NCBI GenBank assembly: GCA_964655775.1
Contig: CAZZNQ010000045.1
Location: 1-32,666 of the forward strand
DNA: 32,666 nucleotides
Direction of reading: 5' to 3'
Source of the DNA: CAZZNQ01 sp964655775
Lineage (GTDB): Bacteria; Planctomycetota; Brocadiia; SM23-32
Part shown: one piece after another, positions 7,390-15,111 of the stretch
How positions within the stretch are numbered: position 1 is the first letter of the stretch
Layout of the letters: each line of letters opens with the position of its first letter
The notes under the pieces: generated by a model
The model's database searches: none
The model's input: the letters and a program-made list of their open reading frames with translations, nothing else
Told to the model about the DNA's origin: nothing
Made by a program: the position numbers and the translations under genes

Positions 7390-9129
7390 ATGTTGCGCGG
7401 ACAGCCTTGTCTGAAGTGGCTGTTCCTGTTTGCAGGGGCTGTTGCCTTGTTCCTTGTGGCGATATCACCCGCATACGGGGGCGATGGCGCCGCTCAGTCC
7501 GCGCTCCGCGACCGGCTCGCAGCAGCCATCGAGATGGCAACCGGTTCAGCTACAGAGGGTCTCGTCGAAAAGGGCCGCCCGTGGCCGCCCGAGACCCTGG
7601 CAGGCATGGCATTGGCTCGTCTGGGCGACGTCGATCGCGCCAGGGCGGTGGCTCCTTGCGATGATTGGGTCCTCTGTGAGAGCGCGATCGCCACCTTGCG
7701 GAGGAGCGGACCGGCCCAAGCTCTTCGCGTTGCCGATCAGATCCGGGGGGACTGGTCCAGGTACGCCGCCATGCGCGCTATAGCCCTGTGGCATGTCCAG
7801 GCCGGTGAACTGGGCCGAGCCGCAGCGGTTTCGGACATGCTTGGGGAGGGACAAAAGACCCTTCTGCTGATGGACGTGGCGGCAGCGGCGACGGAACGCG
7901 GTGCCAATACCGAAGCCCTGTCACTGCTCGACGAAGTGCTCGGTCTTGTCAATGCCCTGGCTGAGCCCGGCAGCCGCTACTCGATGTTGATCAGAGTGGC
8001 CGAGGCCCAGCACAAGGCGGGTGGGGAAGCACGCGAGACGTTGAATGCAGCCCTCCTGGATGCCGGAGTCGCAGAGGACACAGGCTGGTGGCCCCGACGG
8101 GCCAGCTCTCTCCAGATGGTTGCGGCGGCCTACGCAAAGGCGGGAATGGTCGAAAAGGCCGCGGAGATCTTCAGCAGGTCCCTCCAGTGTCTGCTCGAGT
8201 GGGATGGCCAGGAGCAGGAGCGTGACCGTCTGGCTGACGGAGAAGTACGGGCACTCATCGCTGAGGCCCAGGCCGACGCGGGGCTGTGGGATGAGGCGAC
8301 TGATACTGCGAGCCGGATTGGAGTCGAGGGCTCACGGCTGTTCGACGAGCACTACTACGTGCGCGGCCATGGAATGGGAAGAGAGGACCAGCCCAAGCCT
8401 ACCGAAAAGGACCGTGTCGACTACAGCTTGAAGCTGTTGCAGTTCGCTACGCTGTTTTCCATCCGGCTGTCTCGCGGCGACCTTGGCGGGGCGCTATGGT
8501 ACCATACGCTCTATACTGCCACTGACGGACCGTCGGACGAACTCGCGGTGAGGCTGGTTCACAAGGCCGGGGAGCTGGCGACAGCCGGCTATCTCTACGA
8601 GGCTGTAGTGGTCGCCGGATCGATTGCTGAGCTCTCGCGCAAGGCGCAGGCCTTTCTCGTCGTGGCGCGGGCGGAGGCACTGAAGGGGAGAACGGGACGA
8701 GCGGCCTTGCTGGCAAACAAGATCTTCTGGCCTGTCTACGAGTTCGGATCTGTTCGTGTCTTCTCGTGGCAAGAGCCCGAGACGTGGGGGCTCATCTACA
8801 GCAACTATACGTATCACAGCGTCGCGGGGGTGTGGGACGACGAGGCCAGGGCCGCTGACCTGGCCGCGGCAGCCATGCGCTTGGAGCAGACGATCGGGCC
8901 GCCGGCGGGGCGTGACTACGCGAGCGCGTTCCAGGGATTCTCGCCGGGAGTCCTGCGGGCTCTGGCTCGAGCCCATGCCGAAACCGGTGACCCGGAAGCG
9001 GCCTTTGCCTGGTCTAAAAAGATCGAGGATGCCGATGGGCGTTTGCTGGCACTCATCGGAATCGTCGAAGCCTTCACCGGTCAGGGCTCACTCACGGCTG
9101 ACCGGCAGCCCGTTGCCGTAGAGCGATAG
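7390..9129 (+). CDS. Exported helical-repeat (TPR-like) protein
   Basis: A 579-residue protein starting at ATG 7390. Residues 1-30 are a signal peptide (basic start, then LFLFAGAVALFLVAI, then AYGG). The rest is almost entirely short antiparallel helices of the A/L/G-rich type, such as ETLAGMALARLGDVDRA and AAAYAKAGMVEKAAEIF, resembling tetratricopeptide or SEL1-like repeats in the periplasm. It has no catalytic motif I recognise. The frame is open further upstream to 7252, but that part lacks a signal and overlaps the rhs scar. It lies behind the third rhs fragment, where a partner gene is expected, although it is larger and more scaffold-like than typical immunity proteins. Another rhs remnant begins at the base after its stop. 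Confidence 0.6.
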   Translation: MLRGQPCLKWLFLFAGAVALFLVAISPAYGGDGAAQSALRDRLAAAIEMATGSATEGLVEKGRPWPPETLAGMALARLGDVDRARAVAPCDDWVLCESAIATLRRSGPAQALRVADQIRGDWSRYAAMRAIALWHVQAGELGRAAAVSDMLGEGQKTLLLMDVAAAATERGANTEALSLLDEVLGLVNALAEPGSRYSMLIRVAEAQHKAGGEARETLNAALLDAGVAEDTGWWPRRASSLQMVAAAYAKAGMVEKAAEIFSRSLQCLLEWDGQEQERDRLADGEVRALIAEAQADAGLWDEATDTASRIGVEGSRLFDEHYYVRGHGMGREDQPKPTEKDRVDYSLKLLQFATLFSIRLSRGDLGGALWYHTLYTATDGPSDELAVRLVHKAGELATAGYLYEAVVVAGSIAELSRKAQAFLVVARAEALKGRTGRAALLANKIFWPVYEFGSVRVFSWQEPETWGLIYSNYTYHSVAGVWDDEARAADLAAAAMRLEQTIGPPAGRDYASAFQGFSPGVLRALARAHAETGDPEAAFAWSKKIEDADGRLLALIGIVEAFTGQGSLTADRQPVAVER

Positions 9130-9225
9130 CTATGTCCTTCTCACGCCCGGAACCTGAAGGCCGACCTCTCCCCGATCTCCTACTTCGACTAATCCTACGA
9201 TGACGCAGGAGGCGTGGCCAGATGA
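9130..9225 (+). pseudogene. Degenerate rhs YD-repeat remnant with internal stop
   Basis: Read in the frame that starts at 9130, directly after the preceding TAG, it gives RNLKADLSPISYFD-stop-SYDDAGGVAR-stop. ISYFD followed by xYDDAGG is a normal YD-repeat signature interrupted only by the TAA at 9190-9192. The terminal TGA (9223-9225) overlaps the next ATG as ATGA. This is too short for similarity to be certain, but it repeats the same junction architecture as the two fragments before it. Confidence 0.5.
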
Positions 9226-9682
9226 AATGCTTCGACTGGCAGCGCGTGTATCGCGAGACGAAGCGCGAGGAACTGTGGAGGTGTCTGGGGGGGCCTTGGT
9301 GTTCAGCATCCCCGCCATTACCTCTACGTTTGGGGCACTCTCGTCGGCTGCGGGGGTTGCGGTCTGGACGACCTTGGCCTATCCCTGGATCTGGACCTTG
9401 AACAAGAAGTGTCGGTGGTTGGCGAAGGCCCATTCCGCGAACGACCAACGCTCCGCGCGCGTTGCAGGGCTGCCTCTCTTTTTCTACTGGCTGCGGGGCG
9501 GAATTGTGCCGGTCGAGATCGAGGAGCCGGATGGCAGCGTACGGCGGGTCAAGTGCTCAGGCCTGCATTCCCAGCTTCGCGGCGTCAAGAAGGGACAGCG
9601 AATAGAAGTCCTGATGACAGAGCGCAGACGATTCTTTGAGGCATGCCTGCCCTGCTGGCGCGAGTGCGAAGGAGATGCTTGA
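9222..9682 (+). CDS. Small membrane protein, frameshifted at a G7 run
   Basis: ATG 9222 has a perfect AGGAGG (9207-9212) nine bases upstream and overlaps the rhs remnant's stop. It encodes MKCFDWQRVYRETKREELWRC, but the frame breaks at the seven Gs of 9287-9293. The sensible continuation (ALVFSIPAIT, then VAVWTTLAYPWIW, then PLFFYWLRGG) is in another frame, running to TGA 9680-9682. That second frame is also open from ATG 9200, but there it lacks a ribosome site. Eight Gs would join the two parts into about 153 residues with an amphipathic N-terminus, one or two membrane segments and a basic, Cys-containing C-terminus. Family unknown; the position suggests a tip partner. Confidence 0.5.
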
Positions 9683-9864
9683 GGCGCGGCGATTCATGCG
9701 GGCTGCCAGGAGAGCATCCACAAGATCGGGATAGTCGCCATCTATGCCGTCCGAGTGAAAGCTGCCTGACGGCGCTGTAGAATCGAGACCTCCTAGTTTG
9801 CAAGCACTGTGCGTGCCCGTGTAGTCAGCGGGCGGGCAGTTGCGGCTCAAGGAGAGGGCAGAAG

Positions 9865-11109
9865 GTGAGTGTAAACGAGAATGATCGACGCATCCTGAGG
9901 GATCTGGGTGGGCGGGTGGCGGAGATCGCCGCCCTGCCCGAGCAGCAGGAGACCGTCCGCCTGTGGAAACGGCTGAACGCACTGCGGCCCGAGCGTCCCA
10001 TGGTGGTGGCTGACCAGATCCCCTGGAACGAGATGAACGTGGACGCCGAGCTGACGCTCCGCACCGAGGATCCGTTCTGCCGCCGCATCGAGACGAACCT
10101 GAGGCGCAAGCTCTACCGATGGGACCACGCCCGCGCGGACATGGTCGTCGAGCCGTACGTGGACCTGCCCAAGGTCATCAAGGGGATGGGTTTCGGGCTC
10201 GGCGTCGTTGAGCAGTTGGCGATCACCGACCCCGAGAGCGATATCCGCGGCCACTACTACGAGGACCAGCTTGCCGACGAGGCCGACATCGAGAAGATAC
10301 AGCCGCCGGACCCGGTGCTGGACGAGGAGGCGACCGCCCGCATCGAGGAGACCGCGCGCGAGGTATTCGACGGCGTGCTGACGGTGCGGATGCAGGGCGC
10401 GCATCCTACGTTCCCGCTGCTGGACCTGATTGTGATGTGGCGCGGCGGGCAGAACGTGCTCTTCGACCTGGCGGCGCGGCCGGAGTTCATGCACGCCGTG
10501 GTGGAGCGCACCGCCTGGGCCTATCAGACGATGCTGGACCGGCTGGAGGAGCGCGGGCTGCTGGGGCTGCCGCAGAGCTGGATACACTGCACCGGCGCGT
10601 TCGCCGACGAGCTTCCGGCGGCGGGATTCGCCCTCGAGAGCCCGCGGGCGCGCGACCTCTGGACCTACGGCATGTCGCAGATATTCTCGACCGTCTCGCC
10701 CGCCATGCACGAGGAGTTCGAACTGGAGCCGATGTCGGCGTGGTTCGAGCGGTTCGGGCTGGCGTATTACGGCTGCTGCGAGCCGCTGGACGACAAGGTC
10801 GAGATGATCCGCAAGATGCCGCGCGTGCGGAAGGTGTCCATGAGCCCGTGGGTGGACGTGGAGCGCGGGGCGGAGCGGCTGGGCGGGGATTACGTATTCT
10901 CGCGCAAGCCGAACCCGGCTTTCCTGGGCGGGCCGAGTTGGGACGCCGAGGCCGTGCGCGCGGACCTGGAGGAGACGGTCACCGCCTGCCGGCGGCACGG
11001 ATGCCCGGTGGAGCTGATCCTGAAGGACATCAGCACGGTCGGCTACGAGCCGCAGCGGCTGTGGGAATGGGCGGACGTGGCGATGGAGGTCGCTCGGGGA
11101 TGCAACTGA
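9865..11109 (+). CDS. Uroporphyrinogen decarboxylase (URO-D)-like protein
   Basis: A 414-residue protein of the URO-D/MtaA-like TIM-barrel superfamily. Characteristic parts are RPMVVADQIPWNEM near the N-terminus, a central segment with QGAHPTFPLLDLIVMW, and a C-terminal HGCPVELILKDISTVGYEP-type strand followed by a helix. Proteins of this branch are numerous in Planctomycetota, Lentisphaerota and Bacillota, often beside sugar or methyl-transfer genes, and most are not true heme enzymes. They are thought to bind corrinoid or methyl carriers. The start is GTG 9865 after AGAGGGCAGAAG. It overlaps the next gene by 10 bases, so the two are co-transcribed. Substrate unknown. Confidence 0.75.
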   Translation: MSVNENDRRILRDLGGRVAEIAALPEQQETVRLWKRLNALRPERPMVVADQIPWNEMNVDAELTLRTEDPFCRRIETNLRRKLYRWDHARADMVVEPYVDLPKVIKGMGFGLGVVEQLAITDPESDIRGHYYEDQLADEADIEKIQPPDPVLDEEATARIEETAREVFDGVLTVRMQGAHPTFPLLDLIVMWRGGQNVLFDLAARPEFMHAVVERTAWAYQTMLDRLEERGLLGLPQSWIHCTGAFADELPAAGFALESPRARDLWTYGMSQIFSTVSPAMHEEFELEPMSAWFERFGLAYYGCCEPLDDKVEMIRKMPRVRKVSMSPWVDVERGAERLGGDYVFSRKPNPAFLGGPSWDAEAVRADLEETVTACRRHGCPVELILKDISTVGYEPQRLWEWADVAMEVARGCN

Positions 11110-11978
11110 ACGTGCGCAGGCTCGGCGGCAACCCGATCATACGTCCGCACATGGACGACCGCATGGGGGACAACGTCAACGGGCCGTCGCTGATCCGCGT
11201 GCCGGACTGGGCGCCGAAGCCGCTCGGGCGATACTACCTCTACTTCGCCCACCACGCCGGGAAGTACATCCGCCTGGCCTACGCCGACGAGCTCGGGGGG
11301 CCGTGGCGCACGCACAGGCCGGGCGTGCTGGACCTGGCGGATTCGTTCTTCGACATGCACATAGCGTCGCCGGACGTGCACGTGCTGGATGACGAGCGCG
11401 AGATCCGCATGTATTACCACGGCGCGCTGAACCCCGAGCCGCCGCCGCAGGCGACGCGGCTGGCGGTGTCGGGGGACGGGCTGAGCTTCACGGTGCGGCC
11501 GGAGGTGCTGGGCTCGTCCTACTGGCGCGCGTTCCAGTGGGACGGGTGGTGGTATGCGCTGGAGATGCCCGGCCGGTTCCGACGGTCGCGGACGGGGGTG
11601 TCGGACTTCGAGGAAGGGCCGGCGCTGTTCACACCGGACATGCGGCACGCGGCGGTGAGGGTGGCCGGCCACACGCTGACGGTGTTCTACTCGAACGCCC
11701 ACGACTGCCCGGAGCGCATACTGTGGGCGACGATCGACCTGCGTCCGGACTGGCGCGACTGGCGGGCGAGCGAGCCGCGCACGCTGCTGCGGCCGGAGAC
11801 CGACTACGAGGGAGCCGACCTGCCGGTGGAGGAGTCCGAGCGCGGCTGGGCACCGGAGCGCGTCCACCAGCTTCGCGACCCGGCGGTGTTGGAGGAGGAC
11901 GGGCGGACCTACCTGCTGTATTCGGTGGCGGGGGAGAGGGGCATCGCCATCGCCGAGCTGAAGGAAGCGGAGGCGTAA
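11100..11978 (+). CDS. Five-bladed beta-propeller, GH43/GH62-like
   Basis: A 292-residue protein resembling the glycoside hydrolase 43-type five-bladed propeller. It opens with GGNPIIRPHMD and NGPSLIRVPDW (blade 1), then YYLYFAHHAGKYIRLAYAD, then GPWRTHRPGV. Later blades carry HIASPDVHV, RMYYHGAL and a closing RDPAVLEEDGRTYLLYSV. The order 'NPxIxP, N-P/G-S, YYLYF, GPW, DPxV, YLLYS' is typical of the clan. I cannot assign the catalytic acids with confidence, so it may be a hydrolase, phosphorylase-like or non-catalytic. ATG 11100 overlaps the URO-D-like gene by 10 bases, implying a joint function. Confidence 0.7.
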   Translation: MQLNVRRLGGNPIIRPHMDDRMGDNVNGPSLIRVPDWAPKPLGRYYLYFAHHAGKYIRLAYADELGGPWRTHRPGVLDLADSFFDMHIASPDVHVLDDEREIRMYYHGALNPEPPPQATRLAVSGDGLSFTVRPEVLGSSYWRAFQWDGWWYALEMPGRFRRSRTGVSDFEEGPALFTPDMRHAAVRVAGHTLTVFYSNAHDCPERILWATIDLRPDWRDWRASEPRTLLRPETDYEGADLPVEESERGWAPERVHQLRDPAVLEEDGRTYLLYSVAGERGIAIAELKEAEA

Positions 11979-12106
11979 CACTTCCGGCCCGCGGCGTACG
12001 CTTTCGCAACTTGCGCGATGGTGTAGAATATGCGTGCTTTTCGCCCTTCGGCCGGGCGGCGGCGCCGCGGCCGAGGGTTGTTCCCGCAGCCGCGCGGAGG
12101 CCCGCC

Positions 12107-12526
12107 ATGCCAGATACGGTCCGATTCGGCGTGTCGCTCAGTCTGCAGCTTCTCGACGACTTCGATGCCCTGATCCGGCGCAAGGGGTACGACAACCGGT
12201 CCGAGGCGGTGCGGGACCTGATACGAGACAAGCTGGTGGAGGAGCAGTGGGAGACGCCGGAGGGGGAGGCGTTCGCGGTGGCGTGCCTGGTCTACGATCA
12301 CCACACGATGTCGCTGCCGACGCGGCTGACCGAGATGCAGCACGATTCGCTGGCGCAGGTTGTCGGCTCGTTCCACGTGCACATCGACGCGCACAACTGC
12401 CTGGAGATCGTGGTGATGCACGGGAAGGGCGGGGAGCTTCGGGCGCTGGGCGACCGGATGAAGAGCCTGAAGGGGGTGAAGTTCGGCCGTCTGGTGCTGG
12501 GCACCTCGGGGTCGGACCTGGCGTAG
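12107..12526 (+). CDS. nikR: NikR-family nickel-responsive transcriptional regulator
   Basis: A 139-residue regulator of standard NikR length. Residues 1-50 form a ribbon-helix-helix DNA-binding domain (VRFGVSLSLQLLDDFD, then YDNRSEAVRDLIR). The C-terminal ACT-like domain has all four nickel ligands: H79, H90, H92 and C98, each shifted by exactly three from E. coli H76/H87/H89/C95. It should repress nickel uptake genes when nickel is bound. The GGAGG at 12096-12100 is six bases before ATG 12107. No nickel transporter, hydrogenase or urease gene is in the window, so the target lies elsewhere, or only the gene itself or a neighbour is controlled. It is transcribed in the same direction as metG but separated from it by a promoter. 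Confidence 0.92.
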   Translation: MPDTVRFGVSLSLQLLDDFDALIRRKGYDNRSEAVRDLIRDKLVEEQWETPEGEAFAVACLVYDHHTMSLPTRLTEMQHDSLAQVVGSFHVHIDAHNCLEIVVMHGKGGELRALGDRMKSLKGVKFGRLVLGTSGSDLA

Positions 12527-12545
12527 CGAGCCCGGCCCGAGCAGG

Positions 12546-12574
12546 TTGCGGAGGGGGACGCGTCCTGCTATATT
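12546..12574 (+). promoter_or_regulatory. Sigma-70-type promoter for metG
   Basis: TTGCGG (12546-12551), a 17-base spacer, then TATATT (12569-12574), 60 bases before the metG ATG. This is found by pattern only. Confidence 0.5.
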
Positions 12575-12634
12575 CGTGGCATTCCCTGCGGCGTGCGGCC
12601 GCAACTCCGTTTCACCATCTCAGGACATTCCACC

Positions 12635-14305
12635 ATGGCCCCAAGGCGATTCACGATCACCGGCGCTCTGCCGTACTCGAACGGCTTGCTGCACGTCGGC
12701 CACATCGCGGGCTGCTACCTGCCGGCGGACATCTTCGTGCGCTATCTGCGCAGCCACGGCGACGAGGCGATCTTCGTCTGCGGCAGCGACGATCACGGCG
12801 TGCCGGTCGCGCTGACGGCCCGCAAGGAGGGCCGCACGCCGGCCGAGACGGCCGCCCACTACCGCGAGCTGCAGAAGCGCGATTTCGACGCGCTGGGCAT
12901 CGACTTCGACGTCTACAGCGGCACCAGCGTCTGCCCCTACCACACGGCGTTCAGCCAGCACTTCTTCCTGGCCGCGCGCAAGAACGGCTACCTCGAGAAG
13001 CGCACCACAGAGCAGCTCTACGACCCCGAGGCGCAGATGTTCCTGCCGGATCGCTACGTGGAGGGCGTCTGCCACCACTGCGGCACGGGCGGGGCGCGGG
13101 GCGACCAGTGCGAGGCGTGCGGCAAGGCCATCGAGCCGACCAAGCTCGTCAACCCCCAGAGCATGGTCAGCGGCGCCACGCCCGAGGTGCGCGAAACCGT
13201 GCACTGGTTCTTCAAGCTGCCCGACCTGGAGGGCCGCCTGCACGAGTGGCTGGAGGCGAAGGAGGACTGGCGGCCGATGGTGCGCAACTTCAGCCTGGGC
13301 CTGCTGGAGCAAGGGTTGCCCGTGCGTTCGATCACGCGCGACCTGGACTGGGGCATACCCGTGCCGCTGGACGACGATCCGGACGCCGAGGGGAAGGTGC
13401 TCTACGTCTGGTTCGACGCGCCGATCGGGTACGTCTCGTTCACGGCCGAGTGGTGCGAGGAGCAGGGCCTGGACCCCGAGGACTACGAGCGCTGGTGGAA
13501 GGACCCGGATTGCACGGTGGTCCACTTCATCGGCGAGGACAATGTGATATTCCACGCGCTGATCTGGCCCGCCATGCTGATGGCGGAGGGCACCTACGAG
13601 CTGCCGACGAACGTGCCGGCGAACTGCTTCCTGAACATCCAGATGCCGGGCGAGGACGAGCAGAAGATCTCGAAGAGCCGCGGCACTGCCATCTGGATCA
13701 ACGAGTATCTGGAGAGCTACGACCCCGACCCGCTCCGTTACTACCTGACCATGATCGCACCCGAACAGCAGCGGACCGCCTTCAACTTCGACGATCTGCT
13801 GAGGCGCAACAACGAGGAACTCGTCGCCGCGCTGGGCAACTTCGTCCATCGCACCATGACATTCGCGCACAAGTACTTCGACGGCGTCGTGCCGGCCAGG
13901 GGAGAGCTGACGGACCTGGATTCGGAGCAGCTTGCCGCGATCGCCGCGCTGCCGGATCGCGTCGGCAAGCGGCTGGAGGCATACAGCTTCAAGGACGCTC
14001 TGCAGGAGGTGATGGCGGGCGCGCGCGAGGCCAATCGCTACTTCGACCATCGCGAGCCTTGGGTGCTGCGCAAGGAGGACATGGCGCAGTGCGGCACGGT
14101 CATCAACGTCTGCCTGAATACGGTCAAGGCGCTGGCGGTGGTGATGGAGCCGTTCCTGCCGTTCGCGGCCGAGAAGGTCGCCCGCATGCTGCAGGCCGAG
14201 CCGGACGAGATGGTGTGGGCCGCTGCCGCCGACGGTCTGCCCGAGGGGTGCGGGCTGGCGGAGGCGGAGATCCTGTTCGAGAAACTGGATATCCCCGAGG
14301 AGTGA
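12635..14305 (+). CDS. metG: Methionine--tRNA ligase
   Basis: A 556-residue methionyl-tRNA synthetase that charges tRNA-Met in the cytoplasm. It shows class I motif HVGH at residues 20-23 (ALPYSNGLLHVGH) and KISKS at 344-348, a variant of KMSKS. A four-cysteine zinc knuckle lies in the connective peptide (C146, C149, C159, C162), and the substrate-pocket stretch VWFDAPIGY is present. The C-terminal alpha-helical anticodon domain is intact. The C-terminal tRNA-binding (Trbp111-like) extension found in some enzymes is absent, giving the short form. It is followed after 22 bases by thpR on the same strand, probably as one transcript. Confidence 0.96.
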   Translation: MAPRRFTITGALPYSNGLLHVGHIAGCYLPADIFVRYLRSHGDEAIFVCGSDDHGVPVALTARKEGRTPAETAAHYRELQKRDFDALGIDFDVYSGTSVCPYHTAFSQHFFLAARKNGYLEKRTTEQLYDPEAQMFLPDRYVEGVCHHCGTGGARGDQCEACGKAIEPTKLVNPQSMVSGATPEVRETVHWFFKLPDLEGRLHEWLEAKEDWRPMVRNFSLGLLEQGLPVRSITRDLDWGIPVPLDDDPDAEGKVLYVWFDAPIGYVSFTAEWCEEQGLDPEDYERWWKDPDCTVVHFIGEDNVIFHALIWPAMLMAEGTYELPTNVPANCFLNIQMPGEDEQKISKSRGTAIWINEYLESYDPDPLRYYLTMIAPEQQRTAFNFDDLLRRNNEELVAALGNFVHRTMTFAHKYFDGVVPARGELTDLDSEQLAAIAALPDRVGKRLEAYSFKDALQEVMAGAREANRYFDHREPWVLRKEDMAQCGTVINVCLNTVKALAVVMEPFLPFAAEKVARMLQAEPDEMVWAAAADGLPEGCGLAEAEILFEKLDIPEE

Positions 14306-14327
14306 CCGCCGAAGGAGGCCGGGGCGG

Positions 14328-14897
14328 ATGAGAACGTTCGTCGCCATAGAGTTGGACGACGCGTGCCGTCGGGCGCTCGCTGAGGCGACGGACGCCCTGC
14401 GGCAGGTTGCGGACGGCGTCCGCTGGGTGAAAGCGGAGTCGATCCACCTCACGCTGAAGTTCATCGGGGAACTGGCGGAGCGGGACGTTCCGACGGCGGT
14501 CTCCGCCCTGGAGGAAGCCGTCCGGGGCATCGGGCCGTTCACCATGGAGGTCGGCGGCATCTCGGGCTTCCCGCCGCGGGGCACCCCGCGGGTCATCCAC
14601 GCCGGCGTGCGCGCGGAGACGGGCGCGCTGCTCGGGCTCCAGAAGAAGGTCGAAGATGCGCTTGCCAACGGTATCGGGGTGGAGAAGGACCGACGCCATT
14701 ACGTTCCCCACCTGACCCTCGGTCGCGTGAAGGACCGCCGGAAATGCCCTTCCCTCGATGCTCTATCCGCAGCGGTGGAGGACCAGGACTTCGGCCGCGT
14801 CGACGTGGACTCCATCGTCCTGATGCGCAGCGACCTTCGTCCCACGGGGGCCGTATACACGCCCATTCAGCGCTTCAGCCTGACCGATTCCGAGTGA
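14328..14897 (+). CDS. thpR: RNA 2',3'-cyclic phosphodiesterase (2'-5' RNA ligase family)
   Basis: A 189-residue 2H-phosphoesterase that opens 2',3'-cyclic phosphates on RNA ends. It has the family N-terminus MRTFVAIELDD, the first catalytic HxT at residues 40-42 (HLTLKFIGE) and the second at 128-130 (HLTLGRVK), plus the SxLxPxGAxYTP-like ending SDLRPTGAVYTPI. Length is normal. GAAGGAGG lies a few bases before the ATG. It sits directly behind metG and in front of a strong terminator, so it closes this operon. Confidence 0.93.
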   Translation: MRTFVAIELDDACRRALAEATDALRQVADGVRWVKAESIHLTLKFIGELAERDVPTAVSALEEAVRGIGPFTMEVGGISGFPPRGTPRVIHAGVRAETGALLGLQKKVEDALANGIGVEKDRRHYVPHLTLGRVKDRRKCPSLDALSAAVEDQDFGRVDVDSIVLMRSDLRPTGAVYTPIQRFSLTDSE

Positions 14898-15006
14898 GCC
14901 AGCGTCGGCCGTCTGGGTGACCAGACCTAGCCCGCGGAGCCACTTCAGTTCTACCGCCATGATCGCGGCAGCTTTGCCGCCACCGTTGGGCGTCGCTACG
15001 CCATGC

Positions 15007-15027
15007 GCTCCCGCCGGGAGCCTTTTT
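15007..15027 (+). terminator. Rho-independent terminator after metG-thpR
   Basis: GCTCCC, loop GCC, GGGAGC (15007-15021), followed by CTTTTTC. It lies 110 bases downstream of the thpR stop and just ahead of the second rhs cluster. Confidence 0.75.
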
Positions 15028-15111
15028 CTGCTTGACTTCGCGCTTCCGCTGCATTAGCGTCAGCATGGAAGTGGGGTGTGGGGCTCAAGTGTTGGTATGG
15101 AGGATGGGGTC

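Noticed and set aside
12001..12029. Promoter for nikR with TAGAAT at 12024-12029
   Set aside because: No acceptable -35 at 16-18 bases; only a weak TTTCGC. Left uncalled.
12034..14331. 765-codon plus-strand frame across nikR and metG
   Set aside because: It is Arg/Ala/Gly-rich without motifs and overlaps two well-supported genes in another frame.
12620..14668. 682-codon minus-strand frame opposite metG and thpR
   Set aside because: Antisense shadow of high-GC codons; metG and thpR motifs on the plus strand are unambiguous.
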